From contig CAQUWW010000065.1 in the NCBI GenBank assembly GCA_948896875.1, forward strand, positions 5,901 to 15,505: 9,605 nt of DNA. The letters are read 5' to 3'. The notes below the pieces were generated by a model, which saw nothing but the letters and a program-made list of their open reading frames with translations, was not told where the DNA came from and searched no databases. Positions 1-6,572 of the stretch are shown here, in pieces; position 1 is the first letter of the stretch; each line of letters begins with the position of its first letter. Origin of the DNA: an uncultured Acetatifactor sp. Lineage in GTDB: Bacteria; Bacillota; Clostridia; Lachnospirales; Lachnospiraceae. The position numbers were made by a program, and so were the translations under genes.

Positions 1-1
1 A

Positions 2-133
2 AATGTGGTGCTGACCTTATTTCTGATGATTGTCCTTATCTTTGCCGCAACCATTGTGATCATGTTCTGGGATACGGTGTTGGATACGGTATCTGTGCTG
101 TGTAAGGAGGTGTGTTATCGTGTGTTTCACTAA
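2..133 (+). CDS. C-terminal end of a membrane protein, probably YIP1 family (partial)
   Basis: An open frame enters from the left edge and ends at TAA 131-133, giving 43 residues. The first 22 or so are strongly hydrophobic (VVLTLFLMIVLIFAATIVIM), a membrane-spanning segment, followed by a short tail (FWDTVLDTVSVLCKEVCYRVFH). The stop lies 14 nt inside the following DUF5696 gene, whose ribosome binding site is within this frame, so the two genes are probably translationally coupled. In clostridial and Paenibacillus loci of this type (known from family context) a YIP1-family membrane protein commonly precedes the DUF5696 gene and the permeases, and this tail resembles the last helix of those proteins. 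That the frame is coding is fairly secure; the family name is an inference from context and a short tail. Another small integral membrane protein is the alternative. Confidence 0.6.
   Translation, partial: NVVLTLFLMIVLIFAATIVIMFWDTVLDTVSVLCKEVCYRVFH
103..110 (+). promoter_or_regulatory. Ribosome binding site fixing the GTG start of the DUF5696 gene
   Basis: TAAGGAGG lies 9 nt before the GTG at 120. It is embedded in the end of the upstream membrane-protein gene and supports GTG 120 as the start, with no in-frame alternative nearby. Confidence 0.8.
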
Positions 134-2336
134 AAGGAAAGGGATCCTGACAGCAGGGATATTATGTCTGACACTGATACTGTCTCCGGCGCTTTGGACG
201 GAGGCTTCCACCGGAGAATTTGGTTCCAACCGGTATACCCAGGCACTGCATCCCAGTGAACCCCTGGAAGGATATGATCTGGAGGGCTATACGCTGCTGC
301 TGGAGAATGAGAGCCTGGCAGTATACTGGCGGGCCCAGGTGGGCGGCCTGCGGGTGATGGATAAAAGGAGCGGGTATGTCTGGGGAACCATGAAGGAAGA
401 CAAACCGGAGAATCTGAACCAGATGTGGGCGGATATCGCCAATTCCATGGTGGTGATCGAAGTTTTTGACAGCGGCGGAAAAGGATATAAAGCCGGAGTA
501 TCCGGAGAGGGACTGCACTGTGAAGAGAAGGAGGGTTATGCGCTGGCACAGGCCCGGTGGTCGGACTGGCAGATTGGCTTCGACTTTCGGATAGAGCTGA
601 CGGACAACGGCCTGACTTTTTCTCTGGAGGACGAGACTATCTGGGAGGAAGGAGAGTACCGGCTGGCCAATGTGACGTTTCTGCCCTTTTTCGGGGCGGT
701 ATCGGGGAACTCCCTGCCGGGATATGTCTTTCTGCCGGACGGGTGCGGTGCGTTGATCCGATTCTTAAGCCCCAGAAACTATCTGGCCGGCTATGAAAAA
801 AGGATTTACGGAGCGGATTTCGGGATCGACTCTGTCAACGCTTCGTTTACCGGCGAGGCGATCACCGCCATGGAAGAACAGACTGTCAGCCTGCCATTGT
901 ATGGCATCACTCATGGAGAGGGGCAAAATGCCTGGATGGCAGTGGCGGAGAACGGGGAAGAGTACGGTACCATTGTGGCGGAGCCGGCCGGTCTGGTCTG
1001 TGATTATACCAGGGCTTATATCCGTTTTGGTTACCGTCAGATGTATGAACAGCCTGTGAGCAGAGTTGGAGTGGGGATTCAGACACTGCAGCCCGTACGG
1101 AATGTGGTCAATCCGGTGATTACCTTCTCTTTTCTGACAGGAGAGGACGCGGGGTATTGCGGGATGGCAAGGACTTACCGGGGATTCCTGGAAGAACAGG
1201 GGATTCTGGAACCGGGAAAAACGGAGGGAGAACTGCCGCTGCGGGTGGATTTCCTTGCGGCGGATATCCGGAAACAGTTTATCGGGACATCGGTTCTCAC
1301 CGCCACCTCGAAAGAATGCTTTGAGGCTGCGGGCAGAGAGCTGAGAGAGGCCGGAGTCTCCGGACTACAGACAGGGCTGATCGGATGGCAGAAGGGCGGA
1401 CTGAACGGCTTTGACAAGACCGGGAATGGGGAACGGACAGTTTACGGAAAGGTCTCCGGTTTGAAGGATACGGAAGATCTGTGGCTTTCTCTGACTCCTT
1501 TCAGCGCCAGAGAGGGACAGCTGGATAAGCGGAGAGAAGGCGCCATTTCTCTGTCTCAGGAATTGATTGACAAAAAGGTGCCGGATCGGACGGGAGCCCA
1601 GGAGGAATGGCTGGGAGATATTTATTACCTGAAGCCGGAGACGGTCAGAGAGACACTTGAGGAACAGACCGATACTTTGATAGAAGAAGGGTTCGGATAT
1701 CTGTTGCTGCAGGAGATGGATCTGCTTTACGGCGAGTATCTGAACGGTTCCGAGACAAGCCGCAGTCAGGCTCTGGAATGGATAAGGGGTGCGGTGGAGG
1801 AAGCGGCCCTGGACAGCGAAGAACTGGTTCTGACCCGCCCAAATGCCTATCTGTTTGAAAGTATGGATGGCTATGACCAGATTCCAATGGTGAGCAGTCA
1901 GTTCCTGTATGAGACGGATACGGTGCCTTTTCTGCAGATGGTGTTGTCGGGCAGTGTGGAATTGTATGCGCCTTATAGTAATCTGAGCTTTTACTCTGCC
2001 AGCGATATCCTGAAAATGATGGATTATAACACGAGTCCAACCTATCTGCTGACGGAGGTGGAAAATTATGCACTGAGAGACACGGCCTCCGCCGGATTGT
2101 CAAGCACCCGCTATGAGGACTGGAAGGAGACGGTGATCGGAACCTATGAACAGGTGAGCAGGATTCTGAATCAGGTGCGGGGACAGCGTTTTGAGAACCG
2201 ACGTACGCCGGAGACAGGAGTGACGGTGAACTATTACGAACGGGGCAGAATTTATATCAATTACAACGATACGGAACGCATTGTGGACGGAATAAGGCTG
2301 CCTGCACAATCGGCGGTTTATCAGGAGGGAGCGTGA
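120..2336 (+). CDS. Secreted DUF5696 domain protein (glycosidase-like architecture, function unknown)
   Basis: This 738-residue protein starts at GTG. Residues 1-29 form a signal peptide: basic start (KRK), hydrophobic core ILTAGILCLTLIL, and a plausible signal peptidase I site after TEA. No lipobox is seen. The N-terminal half (about 50-340) looks beta-rich and contains GYVFLPDGCGALIRF at 201-215, which resembles the recurring PDGSGALI segment of DUF5696 proteins. Residues 375-650 alternate strands and helices like a TIM barrel, including QEMDLLYGEY at 531-540 and RPNAYLF at 573-579 followed by DTVPFLQMVLSG at 600-611. The C-terminus (700-738) looks like a small beta domain. The family is usually encoded next to sugar ABC permeases, as here, where the next gene starts 7 nt downstream. 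The glycoside-hydrolase-like fold, and E532/D534 as possible acidic active-site residues, are inferences. No enzymatic role is established to my knowledge. It should act outside the membrane, perhaps processing or presenting the transported glycan. Confidence 0.85.
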   Translation: MCFTKRKGILTAGILCLTLILSPALWTEASTGEFGSNRYTQALHPSEPLEGYDLEGYTLLLENESLAVYWRAQVGGLRVMDKRSGYVWGTMKEDKPENLNQMWADIANSMVVIEVFDSGGKGYKAGVSGEGLHCEEKEGYALAQARWSDWQIGFDFRIELTDNGLTFSLEDETIWEEGEYRLANVTFLPFFGAVSGNSLPGYVFLPDGCGALIRFLSPRNYLAGYEKRIYGADFGIDSVNASFTGEAITAMEEQTVSLPLYGITHGEGQNAWMAVAENGEEYGTIVAEPAGLVCDYTRAYIRFGYRQMYEQPVSRVGVGIQTLQPVRNVVNPVITFSFLTGEDAGYCGMARTYRGFLEEQGILEPGKTEGELPLRVDFLAADIRKQFIGTSVLTATSKECFEAAGRELREAGVSGLQTGLIGWQKGGLNGFDKTGNGERTVYGKVSGLKDTEDLWLSLTPFSAREGQLDKRREGAISLSQELIDKKVPDRTGAQEEWLGDIYYLKPETVRETLEEQTDTLIEEGFGYLLLQEMDLLYGEYLNGSETSRSQALEWIRGAVEEAALDSEELVLTRPNAYLFESMDGYDQIPMVSSQFLYETDTVPFLQMVLSGSVELYAPYSNLSFYSASDILKMMDYNTSPTYLLTEVENYALRDTASAGLSSTRYEDWKETVIGTYEQVSRILNQVRGQRFENRRTPETGVTVNYYERGRIYINYNDTERIVDGIRLPAQSAVYQEGA

Positions 2337-2343
2337 AGGACAG

Positions 2344-3231
2344 ATGAGCAAAAAACAGGAAAAAAAGAAGAAACGTCAGCTTTCTCTGAGACAGCGCAAT
2401 GCGCTGGACGGATATCTGTTCCTTGTACCCTGGCTGGCGGGGCTTGCGCTGTTTACCCTGTTTCCCATGCTGTACTCCATCCGGCTGAGCATGGGAGATG
2501 TACAGATGGCTCCTACGGGAATCAAAATCAGGTTCGTTGGAATTCAGTGGTATCAGGAAGCGTTTACATTGGATACCACCTATACGGTTTCGTTGTTAAG
2601 TACCCTGAAATTTGTGCTTTTGTCCACTCCAATGATCGTGGTGGTGGCACTTTTGCTTGCACTTTTGCTGAACGGAAAATTCAGGGGGAGAAGTTTCTTC
2701 CGGGCCGTATTTTTTCTGCCGGTGATCATTATCAGCGGCCCTGTGATTCAGGAGCTTCTCACCACAAGGGCGGCGGCTGTGATTCACCCGGAAGATTTCC
2801 TGATCTATGATTTTATTGCCTCTCTGCCTGCGGTTCTGTCAGGGCCATTGTTGTATATTTTTGACAATATTGTGCTGATTTTCTGGTTTTCCGGAGTGCA
2901 GGTGGTGCTTTTCCTTGCGGGGCTCCAGAAAATCGGACAGCCCATCCGGGAAGCGGCCTCTATTGACGGTGCCTCTCCATGGCAGATGTTCTGGAAGATT
3001 GATCTGCCGTTTCTCAGATCATTGATTTTGCTGAATACCATCTATACCCTGGTACAGCTGAGTACCTTTTCCAGCAATGAGGTGAATCAGGAGGTATTGA
3101 ACAAGATGACGCTTGTGGGAAAAACCTATGGCTATTCCGCCGCTCTGGCATGGATTTATTTCGCCTGTATGCTGTCTGTGATCGGTGTGGCGTTTCTGCT
3201 GTTGCGTGAGAGAAAGGAGAAGAAGGGATGA
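2344..3231 (+). CDS. Sugar ABC transporter permease, MalF/UgpA/YesP type
   Basis: This 295-residue integral membrane subunit belongs to a binding-protein-dependent carbohydrate importer (CUT1 type). After a very basic cytoplasmic N-terminus (KKQEKKKKRQ), about six hydrophobic segments follow, near residues 23-43, 87-110, 118-138, 166-195, 222-241 and 265-287. The EAA loop that contacts the ATPase is clear at 203-221 (EAASIDGASPWQMFWKIDLP begins at E203). The extended segment between about 138 and 175 and the phrase WFSGVQVVLFLAGLQKIGQP are like permeases that accompany DUF5696 proteins. The start ATG lies 7 nt after the preceding stop; AAGGA at 2336-2340 is close to it and AGGAGG further back may help. 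The gene ends in an ATGA overlap with the next permease, so the pair is co-translated. The substrate cannot be told from sequence. Confidence 0.93.
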   Translation: MSKKQEKKKKRQLSLRQRNALDGYLFLVPWLAGLALFTLFPMLYSIRLSMGDVQMAPTGIKIRFVGIQWYQEAFTLDTTYTVSLLSTLKFVLLSTPMIVVVALLLALLLNGKFRGRSFFRAVFFLPVIIISGPVIQELLTTRAAAVIHPEDFLIYDFIASLPAVLSGPLLYIFDNIVLIFWFSGVQVVLFLAGLQKIGQPIREAASIDGASPWQMFWKIDLPFLRSLILLNTIYTLVQLSTFSSNEVNQEVLNKMTLVGKTYGYSAALAWIYFACMLSVIGVAFLLLRERKEKKG

Positions 3232-4115
3232 AAGACAAGAAGTCTTTGTTGGGGATGATAGCCAGATATCTGTTGTTGATCGGTATCAGCGCCGTGTTCC
3301 TGTATCCCATTCTGTACATGATTTGCAATTCCCTGAAAAGTGTGCAGGATCTGGTGAATCCCACGGTGGAATGGCTTCTTGTGAAGCCTACCTGGGAAAA
3401 TTTTACGAAGGCGTTAAAAACTCTTCGGTATGGCAGTACCCTGCCTTTTACCATTTTCTATACTCTGGCGGCCACTCTGGCCCAGACCGTGAGCTGCGCC
3501 ATGGCGGGCTATGGGTTTGCCAGACATGAGTTTCCGCTGAAGCGTTTCTGGATGATAATGCTGGTGGCGGCTTTTCTGATCCCGGCCCAGGTGACGCTGG
3601 TGCCAAAGTACCTGATGTTTTACAATTATGGTCTGACCAACACACTTTTCTCCATATGGCTTCCCGCTTTGCTGGGTCAGGGAGTGAACAGCTCCATTTT
3701 CATTCTGATTTTCGAGAACTTTTTTAACAGTTATCCCAAAAGCTTCGATGAGGCGGCCAGACTGGACGGGGCAGGGAGATTTACCATCTTTTTCCGGGTG
3801 GCGATGCCAATGGTGAAGCCGGCGGCGGTGGTCAGTATCCTTTTTTCCTTTGTGTGGATCTGGAATGAGACCTATACTGCAGGTCAGCTGATGGGGGCCG
3901 AACTGCGGACACTCCCCATGAAGCTGGAAAGCTTTGTGGCGGAATTTACCAGCATTTACAGTTCCGGTTCCGGAGATATGTCCGCCCGGCTGAACGAAAG
4001 CAGCAGACTGGCGGCGACCCTGCTTGTGATCGCGCCGCTGATCCTGCTCTATATCATATTGCAGAAAAGCTTTATTCGGGGAATTGATGCGGCCAGCGGA
4101 GTGACCGGCGAGTAG
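3228..4115 (+). CDS. Carbohydrate ABC transporter permease, MalG/YesQ type
   Basis: This 295-residue partner permease begins at the ATG of an ATGA overlap with the preceding permease, so the two form the heterodimeric channel. Hydrophobic segments lie near residues 13-33, 73-96, 106-126, 137-163, 197-213 and 261-279. The EAA loop is at 175-194 (DEAARLDGAGRFTIFFRVAMP from D174). The last residues, GIDAASGVTGE, match the usual C-terminal ending of this subunit family. The gene is the last of the visible operon; its TAG stop is the first base pair of a long hairpin. No ATPase gene follows, which is common in Bacillota where a shared MsmX/MsmK-type ATPase energises several CUT1 importers (known for such systems, inferred here). 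Confidence 0.94.
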   Translation: MKDKKSLLGMIARYLLLIGISAVFLYPILYMICNSLKSVQDLVNPTVEWLLVKPTWENFTKALKTLRYGSTLPFTIFYTLAATLAQTVSCAMAGYGFARHEFPLKRFWMIMLVAAFLIPAQVTLVPKYLMFYNYGLTNTLFSIWLPALLGQGVNSSIFILIFENFFNSYPKSFDEAARLDGAGRFTIFFRVAMPMVKPAAVVSILFSFVWIWNETYTAGQLMGAELRTLPMKLESFVAEFTSIYSSGSGDMSARLNESSRLAATLLVIAPLILLYIILQKSFIRGIDAASGVTGE

Positions 4116-4179
4116 CGTGAGAAGATGTTCTAATGCTCACGGCATAGGCCGTTTCGCAAAGAACATCTATGTCTCACGC
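4115..4179. repeat. Long imperfect hairpin with nested stem, directly after the permease operon
   Basis: GCGTGAGA-AGATGTTCT (4115-4131) pairs over 17 bp with 4160-4179, with only a 3-nt bulge (ATG, 4169-4171). The 28-nt loop contains its own hairpin, ACGGC (4139-4143) with GCCGT (4148-4152). CTCACG at 4136-4141 can also pair with CGTGAG at 4116-4121, so two structures exclude one another. No T-run follows on either strand, so a classical intrinsic terminator is not supported. It may end or stabilise the operon mRNA, or be a dispersed intergenic repeat. Confidence 0.75.
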
Positions 4180-4209
4180 GGGAGAATGCCTGAAATGCGG
4201 CATTCTCCC
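4180..4209. repeat. 11-bp perfect hairpin
   Basis: GGGAGAATGCC (4180-4190) and GGCATTCTCCC (4199-4209) are perfect inverted copies around an 8-nt loop, and directly abut the preceding hairpin. A strong GC-containing stem without a following T-run; it probably works with the adjacent hairpin as a transcript end or mRNA barrier between the convergent genes. Confidence 0.75.
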
Positions 4210-4235
4210 AGAATTCGGCTGTGATATGGGGGAGG

Positions 4236-4252
4236 GTGAGAAGAGGTTCTAA
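4236..4252 (+). repeat. Second direct copy of the 17-nt motif GTGAGAAGAKGTTCTAA
   Basis: GTGAGAAGAGGTTCTAA differs at one base from GTGAGAAGATGTTCTAA at 4117-4133. A third, inverted copy with a 3-nt insertion forms the right arm of the first hairpin (4160-4177). Three copies within 140 bp suggest a composite repeat element rather than chance. Confidence 0.7.
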
Positions 4253-4253
4253 C

Positions 4254-4278
4254 TGTCCTGTATGCTTATTACAGGACA
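4254..4278 (-). terminator. Stem-loop overlapping the stop of the minus-strand dehydrogenase
   Basis: TGTCCTGT (4254-4261) pairs with ACAGGACA (4271-4278), extended by one A-T pair, around a 7-nt loop. The TAA stop of the dehydrogenase gene (4269-4271) sits in the loop and stem. There is no clear T-run on the minus strand, so it is at best a weak or Rho-assisted terminator. Confidence 0.35.
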
Positions 4279-5297
4279 TCCGGCGAAGGGCAGGGCAGAA
4301 TTTTCTGTCCTGCAATGGCTTCTTTGGCAGTGAGCGCCACACAGAAAGCGGAAAATGCCTCCTGCAGCGTTGGAATGGCATCCGCGTCTTCTTCAATCAT
4401 CCGTATCAGTGTCATCAACTGAGCATACATATCCTTGTATTTTGCAGGCACATTGATGGTGCGGTATTCTCCTGTGGAGGAGGAATACAGGGAGATCAGA
4501 TCGCCCTCCTCCTGGTTGTCATGACGAAACGCCTTGAGGGTCAGCGTGATATGCCCCTTATTCCCCACGAATTCTTTCACATTCATGGAGGAGAGATTGG
4601 GGCTCCATCCCGCTTCGTAATATCCCATACAGCCATTTTCAAGCCAGACATTGATTACCCCGTGATTCTCACAGGGAGAATCAGCGTCAAGCCTGGTGGA
4701 AAATCCGCCTACCTGGGTGATCCGGGAGCCGGAAAACCACTGCATTACATCCAGATAATGTACCCCGCAGTCCACGAAAGGCGGGCAATCCTCCATCAGC
4801 CTTTTGTACCGGGGCCAATCCAGGGCATGGTGATTCTGAATCATCCGCATCAGCTTCAGCTCCCCTATGGCCCCCTGTCTGATGAGCTCCGCCACTGTCT
4901 GATAAGAGCGGTTATGACGCAGGATGTGGGCGACCAGCACTTTGGAATGGGAAGAACGCACCAGGTCATAGAAGGCTCTTCCGTCCTCCGGATCGGAGGC
5001 AATGGGCTTTTCGCAGAGCACATGCAGGCCGGCCCGGAGACAGTCTCTTAAAATGGGCAGATGACTGTCCGCATAGGAAGCAATGATGACGATGTCAAGC
5101 TCCGGGTCATTTAAAAATTCTCTGTAATCCGTTCCAAATCGTTTCGCATGGTAGCGCCGTGCAAAAGCGGCGGCAGATTCCGGGTTGCGATCTGCCACGG
5201 CAATCATTTGTATATTATCCCGATAATAAATATCGTCCATATGTTCTTTGCCAATGTGGCCACATCCGACCAGCATGATACCGTATTGTCTGTTCAT
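4269..5297 (-). CDS. Gfo/Idh/MocA family oxidoreductase (NAD(P)-dependent sugar/polyol dehydrogenase)
   Basis: This 342-residue cytoplasmic enzyme is predicted to oxidise or reduce a sugar or cyclitol hydroxyl/keto group. The N-terminal Rossmann domain has GCGHIG at 11-16 and an acidic residue, D36, at the end of the second strand (AVADRN), which usually favours NAD over NADP. The family EKP motif is at 96-98 with K97 as the expected catalytic lysine, and DCGVHYLD at 176-183 supplies the usual Asp (D176) and His (H180) of the active site. Length is normal and the frame is intact. The start ATG has GGGAGG at 5304-5309, 6 nt upstream. It lies 117 nt downstream of the TIM-barrel gene on the same strand; read-through from that gene's promoter is likely because I see no convincing promoter in the gap. 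Subfamilies act on inositols, sugar acids, hexosamines or glycosides, so the substrate is open. Confidence 0.9.
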   Translation of the reverse strand: MNRQYGIMLVGCGHIGKEHMDDIYYRDNIQMIAVADRNPESAAAFARRYHAKRFGTDYREFLNDPELDIVIIASYADSHLPILRDCLRAGLHVLCEKPIASDPEDGRAFYDLVRSSHSKVLVAHILRHNRSYQTVAELIRQGAIGELKLMRMIQNHHALDWPRYKRLMEDCPPFVDCGVHYLDVMQWFSGSRITQVGGFSTRLDADSPCENHGVINVWLENGCMGYYEAGWSPNLSSMNVKEFVGNKGHITLTLKAFRHDNQEEGDLISLYSSSTGEYRTINVPAKYKDMYAQLMTLIRMIEEDADAIPTLQEAFSAFCVALTAKEAIAGQKILPCPSPDVL

Positions 5298-5414
5298 AAT
5301 AAGCCTCCCAAAGTAAGGACTGTCGCATTAAGATACAGAATATAGTGTTTTACGGAAATATGATTGCTATATCTGGCATTTGAATTACTTCATGGGACAA
5401 CCTCAAGCAAAAAA

Positions 5415-6272
5415 TCAGAATGCCGGATGGCTGCGAAGAAAGTCCACTGCCATGCCGATATCGGCGGCAGGATCAGAACCTACTTCCCGCTCGATGGTGA
5501 GAAAGCCTGTGTAGCCGATTTCCCGGAGAGCTTTCAACCATGCGTCGAAATCTACCTTGCCCTGCCCCAGAGGAACTTCTTTGAAATACTCGTCCAGTCT
5601 CAGGTCACCGATGCCGCCCTCCGCAAAGAAGTCATAGATGATCTGCGGATCCGTCTTTCGAAGCAGGATGCCGTCTTTGGCATGGGTATGTACAATGTAA
5701 TCCTTCAGGGTATACACGGCCTGCACAGGATCATCGTCCGTTACCATCACCAGATTGGCCGGGTCCAGGTTTACGGCGACGCCGCTGGAGCTTAAGCTGT
5801 CCAGAAATTCTTTCAGGCGGGCCGCAGGCTCGGGCCCGGTCTCTATGGCGAACCAGGCGCCGTTTTCATGAGCGTACTCGGCCAGCTCGCCGCAGGCTTC
5901 CTGTAAAATTTTGTAGGTATCTTTTTTTTCAGCAGGGATGACTCCGATATGGGTGGTCACCACATGAGCTCCCATTTCCAGGGCGAGATCCACGATTCGT
6001 TTGGAACGCTGGATTTTGGCGGGATTCTCCTCCCGGCGGGTAAAGCCGTGGCCGCCCAGGTCACCGCACAGCGCCGAGACAGTGAGGCCGTTGCTGCGAA
6101 TGATATCGTTTTTTTCCGCAATGCGGGCAGCGGTCATATTTTCCGGCGCCATCTCGCCCTCCACAGCGTAGAGCTGCACGCCGTCGGCGCCCATCCGGGC
6201 ACATGCTTCCATGCTTTCTCTGAAAGGAAGGCGCAGCCAGTCTGATATGATTCCAATTTTAAAATGATCCAT
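5415..6272 (-). CDS. Sugar phosphate isomerase/epimerase-type TIM-barrel protein
   Basis: This 285-residue protein of the xylose-isomerase-like TIM-barrel superfamily (COG1082 type) includes sugar epimerases, inosose dehydratase and keto-glycoside-processing enzymes. Metal-binding or active-site candidates sit at the expected strand ends: H108 (TTHIG), E144 (AIETG), D170 (NLDPAN), H195/H197 (VHTHAKD) and E261 (TIERE), the usual Glu-Asp-His-Glu pattern. The open frame extends to 6653, but that extension looks unlike this family. ATG 6272 (MDHFKIGII) is chosen because it has GGGGG at 6281-6285 eight nt upstream, begins exactly where the barrel begins, and is preceded by a good promoter. The gene leads a two-gene unit with the Gfo/Idh/MocA dehydrogenase. 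This pairing is typical of pathways that oxidise a sugar ring hydroxyl and then isomerise, dehydrate or cleave the keto product. The exact reaction is not deducible. Confidence 0.88.
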   Translation of the reverse strand: MDHFKIGIISDWLRLPFRESMEACARMGADGVQLYAVEGEMAPENMTAARIAEKNDIIRSNGLTVSALCGDLGGHGFTRREENPAKIQRSKRIVDLALEMGAHVVTTHIGVIPAEKKDTYKILQEACGELAEYAHENGAWFAIETGPEPAARLKEFLDSLSSSGVAVNLDPANLVMVTDDDPVQAVYTLKDYIVHTHAKDGILLRKTDPQIIYDFFAEGGIGDLRLDEYFKEVPLGQGKVDFDAWLKALREIGYTGFLTIEREVGSDPAADIGMAVDFLRSHPAF

Positions 6273-6305
6273 AAATATAACCCCCGTTTTCTTAGACTTT
6301 CCTAT

Positions 6306-6334
6306 AGTATAAAAAAGCATCCGATGAGCCGCAA
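6306..6334 (-). promoter_or_regulatory. Predicted sigma-A promoter for the TIM-barrel/dehydrogenase unit
   Basis: On the minus strand TTGCGG (6334-6329) and TATACT (6311-6306) are separated by 17 nt. The transcript would start near 6299, leaving a short leader of about 27 nt before the ATG at 6272. Confidence 0.6.
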
Positions 6335-6351
6335 TGGAAAAATCATGGAGA

Positions 6352-6410
6352 TATGTGGTTTCAATTTGTGATTTGGCCGGAGGCGAAAGACCGCAAATTG
6401 AAACCACATA
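6352..6410. repeat. 17-bp perfect inverted repeat between divergent promoters (candidate operator)
   Basis: TATGTGGTTTCAATTTG (6352-6368) and its exact reverse complement (6394-6410) flank a 25-nt G-rich spacer. Arm centres are 42 bp apart, close to four helical turns. The element begins 17 bp from the minus-strand -35 box and ends 25 bp from the candidate plus-strand -35 box, so neither predicted transcript includes it. This suggests a DNA-level site for a regulator serving both directions. The regulator is unknown; the nearby LacI protein is one candidate, although LacI sites are normally shorter contiguous palindromes. Confidence 0.7.
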
Positions 6411-6435
6411 GAACAGAAATGAAAACCTGTCCGTT

Positions 6436-6465
6436 TTGGGCGGAGATGTGTACACTGAATATAAA
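6436..6465 (+). promoter_or_regulatory. Possible promoter for the plus-strand dehydrogenase, with GTGTACAC palindrome
   Basis: TTGGGC (6436-6441) and TATAAA (6460-6465) are 18 nt apart. The spacer contains the perfect palindrome GTGTACAC (6448-6455), which could be a small operator. The match is weaker than for the other promoters here, and it would give a leader of roughly 100 nt. Confidence 0.35.
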
Positions 6466-6572
6466 CCAAACAGAATCAGTACCTGGACGCATGTATTAAG
6501 CGGCCGGAAATTCTCTGCCGATATTGGGTACCGAGCGGACAGGTACGGAACAACAAATAGGAGGTATGATTT

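Noticed and set aside
4221..5051. 276-codon open frame on the plus strand
   Set aside because: It is antisense to the Gfo/Idh/MocA dehydrogenase, which has intact motifs; the plus-strand translation is proline/histidine-rich without recognisable domains or a ribosome site.
5298..5414. Promoter between the TIM-barrel gene and the downstream dehydrogenase on the minus strand
   Set aside because: TATATT and TATAGC -10-like boxes exist but no reasonable -35 is found at 16-18 nt spacing.
6352..6410. CRISPR repeat pair (GTTTCAAT / ATTGAAAC resemblance)
   Set aside because: Only two copies exist and they are inverted, not direct; no spacer periodicity and no cas genes.
6425..6544. ACCTGTCCG (6425-6433) and its inverted copy CGGACAGGT (6536-6544)
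   Set aside because: Nine bases over a 100-bp gap are compatible with chance in a region of this size.
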